The notes under the pieces were generated by a model that saw nothing but the letters and a program-made list of their open reading frames with translations, searched no databases and had not been told where the DNA came from. Positions 8,577 through 16,442 of a stretch of DNA of 35,133 bases are shown here, piece after piece; within the stretch, counting starts at the first letter, position 1, and each line of letters begins with the position of its first letter. The translations under genes and the position numbers were made by a program. Source of the DNA: Dehalococcoidia bacterium (GTDB taxonomy: Bacteria; Chloroflexota; Dehalococcoidia; SHYB01; SHYL01); the NCBI GenBank assembly GCA_009692825.1, contig SHYL01000009.1:1-35133 (forward strand). The letters run 5' to 3'.

Positions 8577-9032
8577 TTAGCTGGCAGGGGTCTGTGGCTG
8601 GGGCGTGTCTACAACCGCGAAAGTGATCTCACCACTGGCAACGTCCGCGCCATCTACGGTTGCACTTACGGCGGCTTTGCCTATAGCGCCGTGCATGCGC
8701 TGCAGGGTGACCTCAAGCCGCAAAGTATCGCCGGGGACTACAGGCTTGTGAAATCTGCACTTATCGACTGCGGCAAAGTAAACGAGTTTACCCTTGAATT
8801 CAGGCTTGCTCAAAAGGGCTACAGCGCCGACCTGGGCGAGCGCCTCGAGGATCAACACCGCTGGCATTATCGGATGGCCGGGGAAGTGTCCCTGAAAGAA
8901 CGGCTCATTTATGGTGACGTTCTTGATGCCGACCGCTTTGTAGCCTTCCTGAAGCTCGATGATTTTATCGACTAGCAAGAATGGATATCGGTGAGGTATA
9001 GTGCGAATAATATCTTCTGAAGAGAATTGCAT
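8577..9032 (-). CDS. fabZ: 3-hydroxyacyl-[acyl-carrier-protein] dehydratase FabZ
   Basis: FabZ dehydrates beta-hydroxyacyl-ACP in fatty-acid elongation. The 151-residue hotdog-fold protein has [13 protein letters not shown] (about residues 12-24), the catalytic histidine in [12 protein letters not shown] (about 46-57) and the catalytic glutamate in LILEALAQ (about 61-68), followed by the [18 protein letters not shown] strand. The C-terminal tail TPQPQTPAS is unconserved. It starts with ATG two bases after the stop of the PHP gene and ends three bases before plsY, so it sits inside a tight operon. The partner condensing enzyme FabF is encoded on the other strand at 19948. Confidence 0.96.
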   Translation of the reverse strand: MQFSSEDIIRTIPHRYPFLLVDKIIELQEGYKAVGIKNVTINEPFFQGHFPGHPIMPAVLILEALAQVGAVALLSKPEFKGKLVYFAAVDKCRFHKPVVPGDTLRLEVTLQRMHGAIGKAAVSATVDGADVASGEITFAVVDTPQPQTPAS

Positions 9033-9034
9033 GG

Positions 9035-9892
9035 TTACGCGATCCGCACATTCTCTGGTTTTGCGAGAGCCATCAATCGCTCAACAGTACTCATAGGAGG
9101 ACCCCAATCACCGGGGCGGTACTCGCCTTCGTGACCGAAGCCGTGATAATCACTGCCGCCACATGGAATCAGGTCATACTTATCGGCATAACGCCTGTAT
9201 TGATTTTCTTTTTCATTATCGAAGCCTGCGTAGAATACGTCGATTCCGGCAAGCCCTTCTGCCTTTAATTCAGGCAGCATAGCATCCAGATGTCCTGGTT
9301 TTATATAGTTCGGATGGGCAATCACAGGAAGACCACCCACAGACCTTGCAAAACGGATCGCCTGCACCGGCAAGAATTTTTCTGTTTCCACATACGCAGG
9401 GCCGTCGCGGTTCAGATATTTATCGAAGGCTTCCTGGTTCGTAGCCACATATCTGCGTTCGATAAGCGCCTGGGCGATATGCGGCCTGCCTACTGAATCG
9501 CCTTTCGCGATATCCCGAACACGTTCCCAATCAAGCGGCATGCCCAACTCTTCAAGCTTGGCTAGCATCTTCTGAGCGCGCCCAATGCGTCCATCCCTTA
9601 TTTTGGCTAGCTCTTTTTGGAATGCGGCATTTTTGTAATCGATAAAATACGCCAGCACATGCACTTCAGAGCTTTCGTAGTCAGCGCTGATCTCGATGCC
9701 GGGTATGACTTTTAGTCGTGGATACTTTTCCGCAGCCGCAAATACGCGGTCAAGCCCTGAAGTCGTATCGTGGTCAGTTACGGATACGTACTCAAGCTGA
9801 GTAGCGCCCAGCAAATCAACAAGCTGCTCGGGCGTAAGCTTACCGTCTGAAGTTGTGGTGTGAAGGTGTAAATCTACGCGATGTCCAGGCAT
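9035..9892 (-). CDS. PHP-domain metal-dependent phosphoesterase
   Basis: A 285-residue single PHP-domain protein. The metal-binding motifs appear in order: HLHTTTSDG near residue 8, VTDHDTTSG (about 38-46), the GIEIS glutamate (about 65), HPN after PVIA (about 192), and [12 protein letters not shown] (about 243-254). This architecture, with a central insertion holding [18 protein letters not shown], matches the TrpH/YciV type, characterised as a 3',5'-nucleoside bisphosphate phosphatase and 5'-3' exoribonuclease. The exact substrate here is unproven. It begins ten bases after the speE stop and ends two bases before fabZ, so it is co-transcribed with polyamine and lipid genes; no functional reason for that is visible. 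Confidence 0.9.
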   Translation of the reverse strand: MPGHRVDLHLHTTTSDGKLTPEQLVDLLGATQLEYVSVTDHDTTSGLDRVFAAAEKYPRLKVIPGIEISADYESSEVHVLAYFIDYKNAAFQKELAKIRDGRIGRAQKMLAKLEELGMPLDWERVRDIAKGDSVGRPHIAQALIERRYVATNQEAFDKYLNRDGPAYVETEKFLPVQAIRFARSVGGLPVIAHPNYIKPGHLDAMLPELKAEGLAGIDVFYAGFDNEKENQYRRYADKYDLIPCGGSDYHGFGHEGEYRPGDWGPPMSTVERLMALAKPENVRIA

Positions 9893-9901
9893 ATTGCCTT
9901 T

Positions 9902-10813
9902 CTAATAGGCGAATACAGGTTTCTTTTCAGTGATTATCATCGTTTCTTTATCGATGCTTTCGCGCAGACCCTTGGGCAGACTAAACATACCCGTGTGCGT
10001 AACGCCATCGTAAAAGCGCAGCGGTCCCTTAACCCTCTGGCGAATCATTCCATCCACATGCGCAGACGACCATTTACGTGGGTCGTACTTCTTTGAGGCG
10101 ATGATGAATCCCCACGTGCTGCTGAATGAGGGAATAAGTGCCTGATAAGGTGCAACTATCGGGAACGCGCCTTCCAGCGTGTTGTGGATAGCAGTGAATA
10201 CCTGGCTCATCCCGGGCGTGGTGAAGCCCGCCTGCACGACGAGAACGCCGTCAGGGGTCAGGCGCTGAGACAGCATCTTATAAAAATTACGTGTGAATAA
10301 AAGATAAGCGGGACCGCCTTCCAGAGGGTCCGGGATATCACTGATTATCACATCGTATTTAGTTGTTTCGTTTTCCAGCTGAGCTTTCGCGTCTTTGAAC
10401 TGAAGAATGGTGCGCTTGTCATCAAATGCTCCCATGTGCCATTTAGTCAGCCATTTCTTGCAGACCTTGACCACCTGGTCATCTAGGTCAACCATTACGG
10501 CTATCTTAACGCTGGGATGCTTATAAAGCTCACGCAATGTCGCACCTTCACCGCCGCCGGCAACGTAGACAGACTGCGGGTTGGGGTGTGTGAGCATCGC
10601 GGCGTGGACAAGCGCTTCATGGTAAATGTGCTCGTCAAACTCAGATGACTGAGGTTTGCCGTCGAGCACCAACATAACACCGAAGGTTCCAGTCTGGACT
10701 ATTTCTATCTTCTGGTATTTGCTCTGACCCGTGTACAGGACATTCTTCACGCTGTGCTGAAGCGTTAAGTCCGGGGTCAGATAGTCATTGAACCAGTAAC
10801 TGTTAGTCGTCAC
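9902..10813 (-). CDS. speE: Aminopropyltransferase (spermidine or thermospermine synthase)
   Basis: A 303-residue polyamine aminopropyltransferase, which moves the aminopropyl group of decarboxylated S-adenosylmethionine to a polyamine. The decarboxylated-AdoMet site GGGEGATLRE (about residues 87-96) and the HEALVHAAML segment are clear. The active-site loop reads SDIPDPLEGGPAYLLFTRNF, and further on QAG and LIPSFSSTWGFIIAS. The D.DP.EGGP...L.T..FY and PSF..TWG patterns recall plant ACL5 thermospermine synthase and its prokaryotic relatives more than classical SpeE, so the product may be thermospermine or another longer polyamine. It follows the AdoMet decarboxylase gene by three bases, which supplies its donor substrate. 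Confidence 0.9.
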   Translation of the reverse strand: MTTNSYWFNDYLTPDLTLQHSVKNVLYTGQSKYQKIEIVQTGTFGVMLVLDGKPQSSEFDEHIYHEALVHAAMLTHPNPQSVYVAGGGEGATLRELYKHPSVKIAVMVDLDDQVVKVCKKWLTKWHMGAFDDKRTILQFKDAKAQLENETTKYDVIISDIPDPLEGGPAYLLFTRNFYKMLSQRLTPDGVLVVQAGFTTPGMSQVFTAIHNTLEGAFPIVAPYQALIPSFSSTWGFIIASKKYDPRKWSSAHVDGMIRQRVKGPLRFYDGVTHTGMFSLPKGLRESIDKETMIITEKKPVFAY

Positions 10814-10816
10814 AGG

Positions 10817-11218
10817 CTAACCTTTCGCGGCAGCAAACATCGCCGGCTTATGAAGTCTTGGACTTACCGATATGCCGCGCTTTATCTCCGTGATCTGAGG
10901 TTTCCTACAGCCAAGCTCTCGGATCAGTATGGAGGCTGCGACATGCGGGTCGCAATTGCTGCCACATGTGAAGACATCAGCCGCAGCAAAGCCATATTCC
11001 GGCCATGTGTGGACGGTAAGATGGGATTCTGCGATAGCGATGACGCCTGTGACGCCCTGTGGAGAAAACTTATGGAATTTGTCGCCGAGAATGGTTGCCC
11101 CACTTTCTCGGGCCGCGGTTAACATTGCGTTCCGAACGTGATCAATGTTGTCCAATAGTATTGGGCTGCAGTCCTGCATTTCTATAAGCAGGTGTATCCC
11201 TAGTGCATTCAATCTCAC
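10817..11218 (-). CDS. speH: S-adenosylmethionine decarboxylase proenzyme (SpeH type)
   Basis: A 133-residue class 1B AdoMet decarboxylase, which self-cleaves to form a pyruvoyl cofactor and makes the aminopropyl donor for polyamines. Cleavage is expected at Glu64-Ser65 in AIAESHLTVHTWPE. Ser65, His70 and Cys85 (VFTCG) have exactly the spacing of Ser63, His68 and Cys83 in the Thermotoga enzyme. Start: GTG at 11216-11218 behind a purine-rich GGGGGAAG. It is the first gene of an operon with speE, the PHP gene, fabZ and plsY, driven by the promoter at 11273-11300. No ornithine or arginine decarboxylase gene is in the window. Confidence 0.95.
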   Translation of the reverse strand: MRLNALGIHLLIEMQDCSPILLDNIDHVRNAMLTAARESGATILGDKFHKFSPQGVTGVIAIAESHLTVHTWPEYGFAAADVFTCGSNCDPHVAASILIRELGCRKPQITEIKRGISVSPRLHKPAMFAAAKG

Positions 11219-11272
11219 CTTCCCCCTTTACCGATTTGTTTGTTTTTATCATAAATTTTAGAACAGAACTAA

Positions 11273-11300
11273 ATTATATATAAACGTTAAATTCATGCAA
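11273..11300 (-). promoter_or_regulatory. Promoter of the polyamine-lipid operon
   Basis: On the minus strand TTGCAT (11295-11300) and a perfect TATAAT (11273-11278) are 16 bases apart, about 55 bases before the speH start. It gives the operon a start separate from the BioD-like gene that ends at 11355. Confidence 0.65.
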
Positions 11301-11354
11301 TGCTTTTCAGAGGATTGCTCGAGAACGAATTTCTTGAAATTTTTGGGGGGTTCT

Positions 11355-12368
11355 CTAAATAGATGTAAATGCGCCAAGGTTGGCATGGTTCACGAAAATC
11401 TCTTTTGAACGCAAAGCTTTTTCCTTGTAGTGGACTCCGACCTTGCTAAATATGTCCTCAAGCGCCGTAATGGTTGCAACAGTGTCTTTGGGGAGAGTAA
11501 TTATCGGCACATCGAAAGCCTTGGCCTTGTCAGATACATAAGGTATAGGGGTTCCGCCAGAGGTAAGCAGTAAGCCAACGGTTGGTGTCTCAAGCGCACA
11601 CCAGGCGATATCCGGGCGGTCATAGCGTGTGATTACAAGTTTGCCCGCACACTGCGCAAAATAGTCTACCGCGGGGTCAAGAGTGAGAGCTCCAACCATG
11701 AAGTTCTCTACGAAATTGTTTACGTGCGCTTCTCCCTGGAATATTTTCGCGCCCAGGTGGCCAGCGACGTCTTTGACCGTCATCCCAAGCATCACGCGGT
11801 CCTCAGGAAACAGGCCGAGCACTTTTATGCCTTCCTTTTCCAGGAATGCGGCCGTATCCTGCTTAGCCTGTCGCATGCTCACAGATGGGATAGCGTTAAT
11901 GATGACCCCAAGGAGGCTAGCGCCAAACGACCGCGCCACGACAAGAAGCTCGTTTTCATTTAGATCACGCTCGTATCGAGCGATAAGGATTATCTTTGCT
12001 TGCAGAGAGGCGGCTAACTCTCCATTCCCATGACCGGATGTGCTTTCAACAATCACGGTGTCCTTGCCTGACGATACTTTGGCAAAAGCAGCTTTAATAT
12101 CGTTAATGACTGGACTGGTGGTGAGCGTCGCCACTTTATCAGGAGTGGTAGCAACAGGGTTCAATGTCTCAACGGTATCCGAAAGATTGAGGGTCTGTTT
12201 CAGGAAGACAGTATCCTTGTCGTCACCCGGTTTTCCAGATGCCTGTAAGCCGACCGGCTTGAAATAGCCGACTTTTTTACCCTGGGATAACAACCATTGC
12301 GCCATTCCGCCCGCAATAGCAGTCTTGCCGGCGCCCTCTTTGAAAGAGACAAGGTAAACAGTGCCCAT
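11355..12368 (-). CDS. BioD-like P-loop and DRTGG-domain protein
   Basis: A 337-residue protein with two domains. The N-terminal half is a dethiobiotin-synthetase-like P-loop NTPase: VYLVSFKEGAGKTAIAGGMA (residues 4-23), then VGYFKPVG and VIVESTSGHGN (about 105-115). The C-terminal half is a DRTGG domain (VENFMVGALTLDPAVDYF, LVITRYDRPDIAW, GLLLTSGGTPIP). The same pair forms the N-terminal regulatory region of long phosphotransacetylases, but no acetyltransferase domain follows here, so this is a free-standing version, likely a regulator or accessory protein of acyl-CoA metabolism. The ATG is preceded by GGAGAAACTC. It has an extended -10 promoter and lies 55 bases after nth. Confidence 0.85.
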   Translation of the reverse strand: MGTVYLVSFKEGAGKTAIAGGMAQWLLSQGKKVGYFKPVGLQASGKPGDDKDTVFLKQTLNLSDTVETLNPVATTPDKVATLTTSPVINDIKAAFAKVSSGKDTVIVESTSGHGNGELAASLQAKIILIARYERDLNENELLVVARSFGASLLGVIINAIPSVSMRQAKQDTAAFLEKEGIKVLGLFPEDRVMLGMTVKDVAGHLGAKIFQGEAHVNNFVENFMVGALTLDPAVDYFAQCAGKLVITRYDRPDIAWCALETPTVGLLLTSGGTPIPYVSDKAKAFDVPIITLPKDTVATITALEDIFSKVGVHYKEKALRSKEIFVNHANLGAFTSI

Positions 12369-12396
12369 GAGTTTCTCCTGTTACAAATCGGAGGGA

Positions 12397-12405
12397 ATTA
12401 TACCA
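12397..12405 (-). promoter_or_regulatory. Extended -10 promoter for the BioD-like gene
   Basis: The minus strand reads TGG followed directly by TATAAT (12397-12402), the TGn extended -10 form, about 30 bases before the start codon. No recognisable -35 box, which such promoters can lack. Confidence 0.5.
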
Positions 12406-12423
12406 AAGCTGGCAAAGGAAGAT

Positions 12424-13137
12424 TTACCCGCCAACGGCAGACCAGAACTTCTTCATGAAGAACGGGGCAGACGGGCACATTGGCCTAAGGGGACATTCAG
12501 GGCAGAGTGGCTTCTTCGCATCGCAAACGTGGCGTCCATGCTCAATAAGTCGATAGGTTATTAAGAACCACTCCTCTTTTGGCAGCAGTTTCATGAGGTC
12601 CTGCTCGATTTTCACAGGGTCGTTGTTCTTCGTGAGCCCCAAACGTTGCGAGACGCGCCTGACATGCGTATCGACGGCGATGCCTTCCACCAGGCCGTGG
12701 GCGTTGCCGAGAACCACGTTCGCGGTTTTGCGTGCGACTCCCGGAATCTGTATAAGCTCCTCGATCGTTTTTGGAACCTGGCTATGAAACGTATCCCTTA
12801 GGACGTTGCCGGCCTTAATGATATTTGCAGCCTTTGCGCGATAAAATCCGCAGGAAAATATCAGCCGCTCGAGCTCCATGGGGTTTGCATCAGCAAAATC
12901 GGATGCTGTCTTGTAACGCTTGAACAGTGCAGGGGTAACTTTGTTCACCGTTACGTCTGTACATTGAGCGGACAGTATCACGGAAATCAGAAGTTCGAGG
13001 TGGTTGTTGAAAATCAACGCGCATTTTGCGTCCGGGTACATCTTTTTAAAATGATCCAGAATTTTATTTACACGTTCAGGCTCAGGGCGCTTGAACTTTA
13101 CTACGGCGGGCTTCTTTTTTAGATTGGTTTTCTTCAT
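12424..13137 (-). CDS. nth: Endonuclease III
   Basis: A 237-residue DNA glycosylase/AP lyase of the HhH-GPD family that removes oxidised pyrimidines. It has the helix-hairpin-helix IQIPGVARKTANVVLG with the catalytic lysine, the catalytic aspartate in GIAVDTHVRRV, and a C-terminal iron-sulfur cluster motif with the canonical C-X6-C-X2-C-X5-C spacing (VCDAKKPLCPECPLRPMC). About 20 extra residues precede the usual start (KKTNLKKKPAVVKF), rich in lysine. The gene begins three bases after the stop of the truncated epimerase, in the minus-strand run that starts at 17423. Confidence 0.96.
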   Translation of the reverse strand: MKKTNLKKKPAVVKFKRPEPERVNKILDHFKKMYPDAKCALIFNNHLELLISVILSAQCTDVTVNKVTPALFKRYKTASDFADANPMELERLIFSCGFYRAKAANIIKAGNVLRDTFHSQVPKTIEELIQIPGVARKTANVVLGNAHGLVEGIAVDTHVRRVSQRLGLTKNNDPVKIEQDLMKLLPKEEWFLITYRLIEHGRHVCDAKKPLCPECPLRPMCPSAPFFMKKFWSAVGG

Positions 13138-13140
13138 ACA

Positions 13141-13863
13141 TCACGCGTACTTATGCGCACGAAACCACATTATACTTTTGCGAACTGATTCCTCCACAGA
13201 GGTCTGCGGAAAACCAAGCTCAGTAATTGCCTTGCTAGAGTCGAAGTACATCTTCTCTTTCGCAAGTTTCACACCATTCAATGGAACAGCGGGCGGCTTG
13301 CGTGACAATTGCGATACTGCTTCAGAAGAATATCCCGCGAGCCATACGAGAGGATAAGAAATCTTAAGCTTAGGTGGATTTGCTTTCCCGATGGAACAGG
13401 CCATATCGAAAAATTCTTTAAGAGTCATGTTTTTATTGCCGAGGATATATCGTTCTCCTATTGTCCCTTTTTCGAAAGCCCTGATATGACCTTCGGCAAC
13501 ATCCTCAGCATCAACGATGTTCAGTCCGCTGCTCAGATATCCGAAAGCTTTGCCATGCAATAAGTCGACAATGGTTTTGCCAAGCGGCGTTGGTTTTAAG
13601 TCGAACGCACCGACGGGGGCTGACGGGTTTACGATAATGACAGGCAACGATTTTTGACTCGCCATGTCTCGAACGATGCGCTCTGCTTCAATTTTGGAAC
13701 GCTCGTAGGCGCCCGGCATATCGTTCATTTTGGCGTAATCTGCTTCAATAGACGGTGTGCCATTCTTATGACGCGCAACGGTGGCAACTGAGCTTGTGTA
13801 CACAAGCCTTGGTATGCGGGTTTCCAATGCGGCGTTCATAACGTTAGTCGTGCCATTTACATT
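13141..13863 (-). pseudogene. NAD-dependent epimerase/dehydratase, N-terminus missing
   Basis: The reading frame carries the later part of an extended short-chain dehydrogenase: NVNGTTNVMNAAL, RLVYTSSVATV with the catalytic serine, and the catalytic pair in AYERSKIEAE (Y-x3-K), then VNPSAPVGAFD and the substrate-binding C-terminal region. The first 75 or so residues of the family, with the Rossmann glycine motif that binds NAD, are absent. Family-like sequence begins about 13863, and a stop in frame occurs at 13906-13908, inside the 3' end of the preceding gene. A deletion joining the two genes is the simplest reading. Without the dinucleotide fold the product should be inactive. It resembles the HpnA/dihydroflavonol-reductase-like group. 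Confidence 0.75.
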
Positions 13864-13895
13864 TGCGACGAGTATTAACGAGGGAAATAGGAGAG

Positions 13896-14261
13896 CTAGT
13901 CGACTTTATCCGTGAAGTCGAAGGAAAGCTTGCCGAGGCCGACTACGATGAATCCCATCTGCAGCTTATGCTGGCCTGCATCAAGCTTCTTGCCTTTAAC
14001 AACGATGCGTGTGCTTTTATTCACTGCTAGTGTGAAGGGCTCTTTCTCAGATACGTCCTTAAAAGAGGTCTCTTTGCCATCAAGTGAGAAATGTGAATTC
14101 TCCAGCGGTACTGCCTGACCGTCTATTTCAAGCGGCATCAACTCTTTAGCATGCCCGGAGCCAAGCGAGTTCTTCAGTTCAAACGAAGCGCCGTCCGGAC
14201 TGTTTTTAAGGCTGCCCTTAACGTAGAGACGCCGAAGTAGAAATCCGGGTACCGTAACCAA
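13896..14261 (-). CDS. Conserved small protein of unknown function
   Basis: A 121-residue soluble protein that I cannot assign. It has no membrane segment or signal peptide. It is rich in beta-strand-forming alternation (FELKNSLGSGHAKELMPLEI, STRIVVKGKKLDAGQHKLQM, LGKLSFDFTDKVD), suggesting a single beta-sandwich domain. The start is probably the TTG at 14259-14261 with GAGGA nine bases upstream; no in-frame ATG lies before conserved-looking sequence. It follows the class II aldolase by 19 bases and is probably co-transcribed with it and the FGGY kinase. The stop codon lies at the deletion boundary of the truncated epimerase, so its last residues may have been altered. Confidence 0.7.
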   Translation of the reverse strand: MVTVPGFLLRRLYVKGSLKNSPDGASFELKNSLGSGHAKELMPLEIDGQAVPLENSHFSLDGKETSFKDVSEKEPFTLAVNKSTRIVVKGKKLDAGQHKLQMGFIVVGLGKLSFDFTDKVD

Positions 14262-14280
14262 TTATCGTTTCCTCAAATCA

Positions 14281-14940
14281 TTAATGAAACTGAGAATTCA
14301 TCATGCGGTAAATATTCTTTTCGACCTCTATGATGCCTTCAGGCAACATCTGCGGATTGCCCATAAGCTTGGCAAGCACGTAAATATGCGCCGCGCGCTC
14401 CACAAGCTCGCTGAGCGCCACTGCTGCTTCCACGCTCTGCGCAGCACAAACGACGCCGTGGTTCCGCAAAAACGCGACCCGCCTGTCCTTGAGCGCCTCG
14501 ACTGCATGCCTGGCCAGGTCATCAGTGCTGGGAAAGCCGTAGTCGGCGACTCTGATTTCACCGCCCGTATAAGGAATAAGCTCATCCAGTATTGGCGGCA
14601 GTGGTATTCCCGCAACAGCGAGAGAGCTGGCATAAATCGAATGTGTATGGACTACGGCGTGTATCTCGGGTCGAGCCTTGTAAATCTCGATATGCATCAT
14701 GGATTCGATAGATGGTATGAGCTCTCCATCGACCTGGTTTCCTGCGAAATCTATAACCACGATGTCCTCCGCATTAATGGAGTGAAGAGTACGCTTGCTT
14801 GGCGTAATCGCAAGAAGGTCAGTGCGAGACCCTTCAGCAAGACGCAAGCTGACGTTTCCACTGGCGCCTGCTACCAGACCTTTACGTAGAATCTCACGAT
14901 AGGCTTCCCAGACAATAGTGCGCTCTTCATGCCAGGGCAT
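14281..14940 (-). CDS. Class II aldolase/adducin family sugar-phosphate aldolase
   Basis: A 219-residue zinc-dependent aldolase of the L-fuculose/L-ribulose phosphate family. The signatures are GLVAGASGNVSLR (about residues 20-32), ITPSKR, the SIESMMHIEIY segment with the acidic residue, the zinc ligands in VVHTHSIYAS (about 97-106), and a third histidine in FLRNHGVV (about 155-162). Members cleave phosphorylated ketoses or deoxy-ketoses to dihydroxyacetone phosphate and an aldehyde, or epimerise them; the substrate cannot be read from sequence. It lies 11 bases after the FGGY kinase stop, which could make its phosphorylated substrate. Confidence 0.88.
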   Translation of the reverse strand: MPWHEERTIVWEAYREILRKGLVAGASGNVSLRLAEGSRTDLLAITPSKRTLHSINAEDIVVIDFAGNQVDGELIPSIESMMHIEIYKARPEIHAVVHTHSIYASSLAVAGIPLPPILDELIPYTGGEIRVADYGFPSTDDLARHAVEALKDRRVAFLRNHGVVCAAQSVEAAVALSELVERAAHIYVLAKLMGNPQMLPEGIIEVEKNIYRMMNSQFH

Positions 14941-14951
14941 AGTGTTTGTGC

Positions 14952-16442
14952 TCAGCTCAATACCTCTGTTAACTTAGACATTTTTTTTGAAGTAGCCACC
15001 CATTTTTTATAGTAGTGATTATAACTAGAAGCATTCTGCCCGCTTGGGTATACAGTTGTCAAAAGGGTGAGGCCTTCATTATCGGACGCACCTCCTGAAC
15101 AAATAGCGGCGCCCACCGAGCTTACGTTTGGAATCTTGCAGACCAAAATCTCACGGTTTAAAACATCCGCAAGTATCTGCCTGTACAGCTTATTGCGGGT
15201 AAATCCACCACCAAGGAATATCTGTTTTGCGCGCTTGCCAGCTATGGATTCTAGTTGCGCAAGGTTTTGCCTGGTCGTATACGCTATTGCTTCAAGTGAT
15301 GACCTTACTATCTGGCCTTTTTCTACTTCAGTCATCGTCATTGGCACAGGAAATAGAATCCCACCCGCACGCAGTCCAAGGTTGCGCATGTCCATGAGCG
15401 CAGGCCCCAGCATAGAAATCGTTTCGTTCGAGCCTACGGGCGCGCGGCTAGCCAGGCTCTCAGCCTGCTTATAGTCCCGCGCAGAATCGCCGCCGAAAAG
15501 CAGGCTTATGAGCCACCTGTAAGACGAGCCGACCTCCGCAACGTTACTCTCCAGGACCCACCTGTCTTTTATAAGGTGACGGCCGGTCCAAATCCGCATT
15601 TTGGGATCCAATACCCGGTGGTTTGTGACCATCTGTAGCGGTGAGCTGAAACCAGCGACGATGCCAACGTCACCAGCATTGATTACGCCCATGCCCAGAA
15701 GAGCACATTGAGTATCAGGGCCGGCCAGGTAAACCTTTGCTTTAACGCTCAAACCCATAGTTTTTGCGAGTGCACTCAGGACATTGCCAACCAGAACTCC
15801 CGAGTTGGCCAGCCTGGGCAAATAGCTGTCAGATAAACCAACCTTGTTAAATAGCTCTTTCGCAGGTTTCCCATTAAGGTCAGCGTATCCGCATTCCTGA
15901 GCAAGCGTCACCTCAGACATCTCGCATCCAGTAAGTTTGAAAACGACCCAGTCAGGCAGTGATATAACTTTACCCACACGGGCAAATTTATCTGAGCCGT
16001 GAGATTTCATCCACTGAAGCTTGGCCGGAGCAAACATAAATGACGGGCGATGGCCCGAGGTTTTGTACACATAATCCAGATGCGATTCATCGATGGCAGC
16101 GCCTTCCATCAACGCCCGCAGGTCAGTGTTAGGTCCTGCATAGAGGACCTTGCCACTGTCATCCAGAAACACCATCGCCTCACGCTGACCGGTCACAGAA
16201 ACTGCCGTAACCTGGTCGGGAGATATTTTCGACATCAGCAGCGCATCTTTAACAAGCTTTGCAATTAATAGCCACAGTTCGTCGGTCGGAATATTGCGAG
16301 CTAGTGGAGAGATTACTGGCTCAGCCCTAACGGGTGTCGGCGTCTCACGGCTGATTACCAAGCGCAAATCGGATGAGAAAAGCGAACAGCCCGTTTTACT
16401 GGAACCTACGTCTATAACGAGAATGTAGTTAGCGCCCGCCAT
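14952..16442 (-). CDS. FGGY-family carbohydrate kinase
   Basis: A roughly 496-residue sugar kinase of the xylulokinase/glycerol kinase family. Motifs: the N-terminal phosphate loop YILVIDVGSSKTGCSLF, ISVTGQREAMVFLD with GPNTDLRA, LPDWVVFKLTG, AGPDTQCALLGMG with the likely catalytic aspartate, GFSSPLQMV, and the C-terminal ATP-binding LGGGFTRNKLYRQILAD and SSVGAAICSG. The ATG at 16440-16442 is chosen over a longer reading from 16484 because the conserved domain begins immediately after it (MAGANYILVIDVG) and the overlap with the upstream dehydrogenase becomes 14 bases. Substrate unknown; the downstream aldolase suggests a ketose or deoxy-ketose. Confidence 0.9.
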   Translation of the reverse strand: MAGANYILVIDVGSSKTGCSLFSSDLRLVISRETPTPVRAEPVISPLARNIPTDELWLLIAKLVKDALLMSKISPDQVTAVSVTGQREAMVFLDDSGKVLYAGPNTDLRALMEGAAIDESHLDYVYKTSGHRPSFMFAPAKLQWMKSHGSDKFARVGKVISLPDWVVFKLTGCEMSEVTLAQECGYADLNGKPAKELFNKVGLSDSYLPRLANSGVLVGNVLSALAKTMGLSVKAKVYLAGPDTQCALLGMGVINAGDVGIVAGFSSPLQMVTNHRVLDPKMRIWTGRHLIKDRWVLESNVAEVGSSYRWLISLLFGGDSARDYKQAESLASRAPVGSNETISMLGPALMDMRNLGLRAGGILFPVPMTMTEVEKGQIVRSSLEAIAYTTRQNLAQLESIAGKRAKQIFLGGGFTRNKLYRQILADVLNREILVCKIPNVSSVGAAICSGGASDNEGLTLLTTVYPSGQNASSYNHYYKKWVATSKKMSKLTEVLS

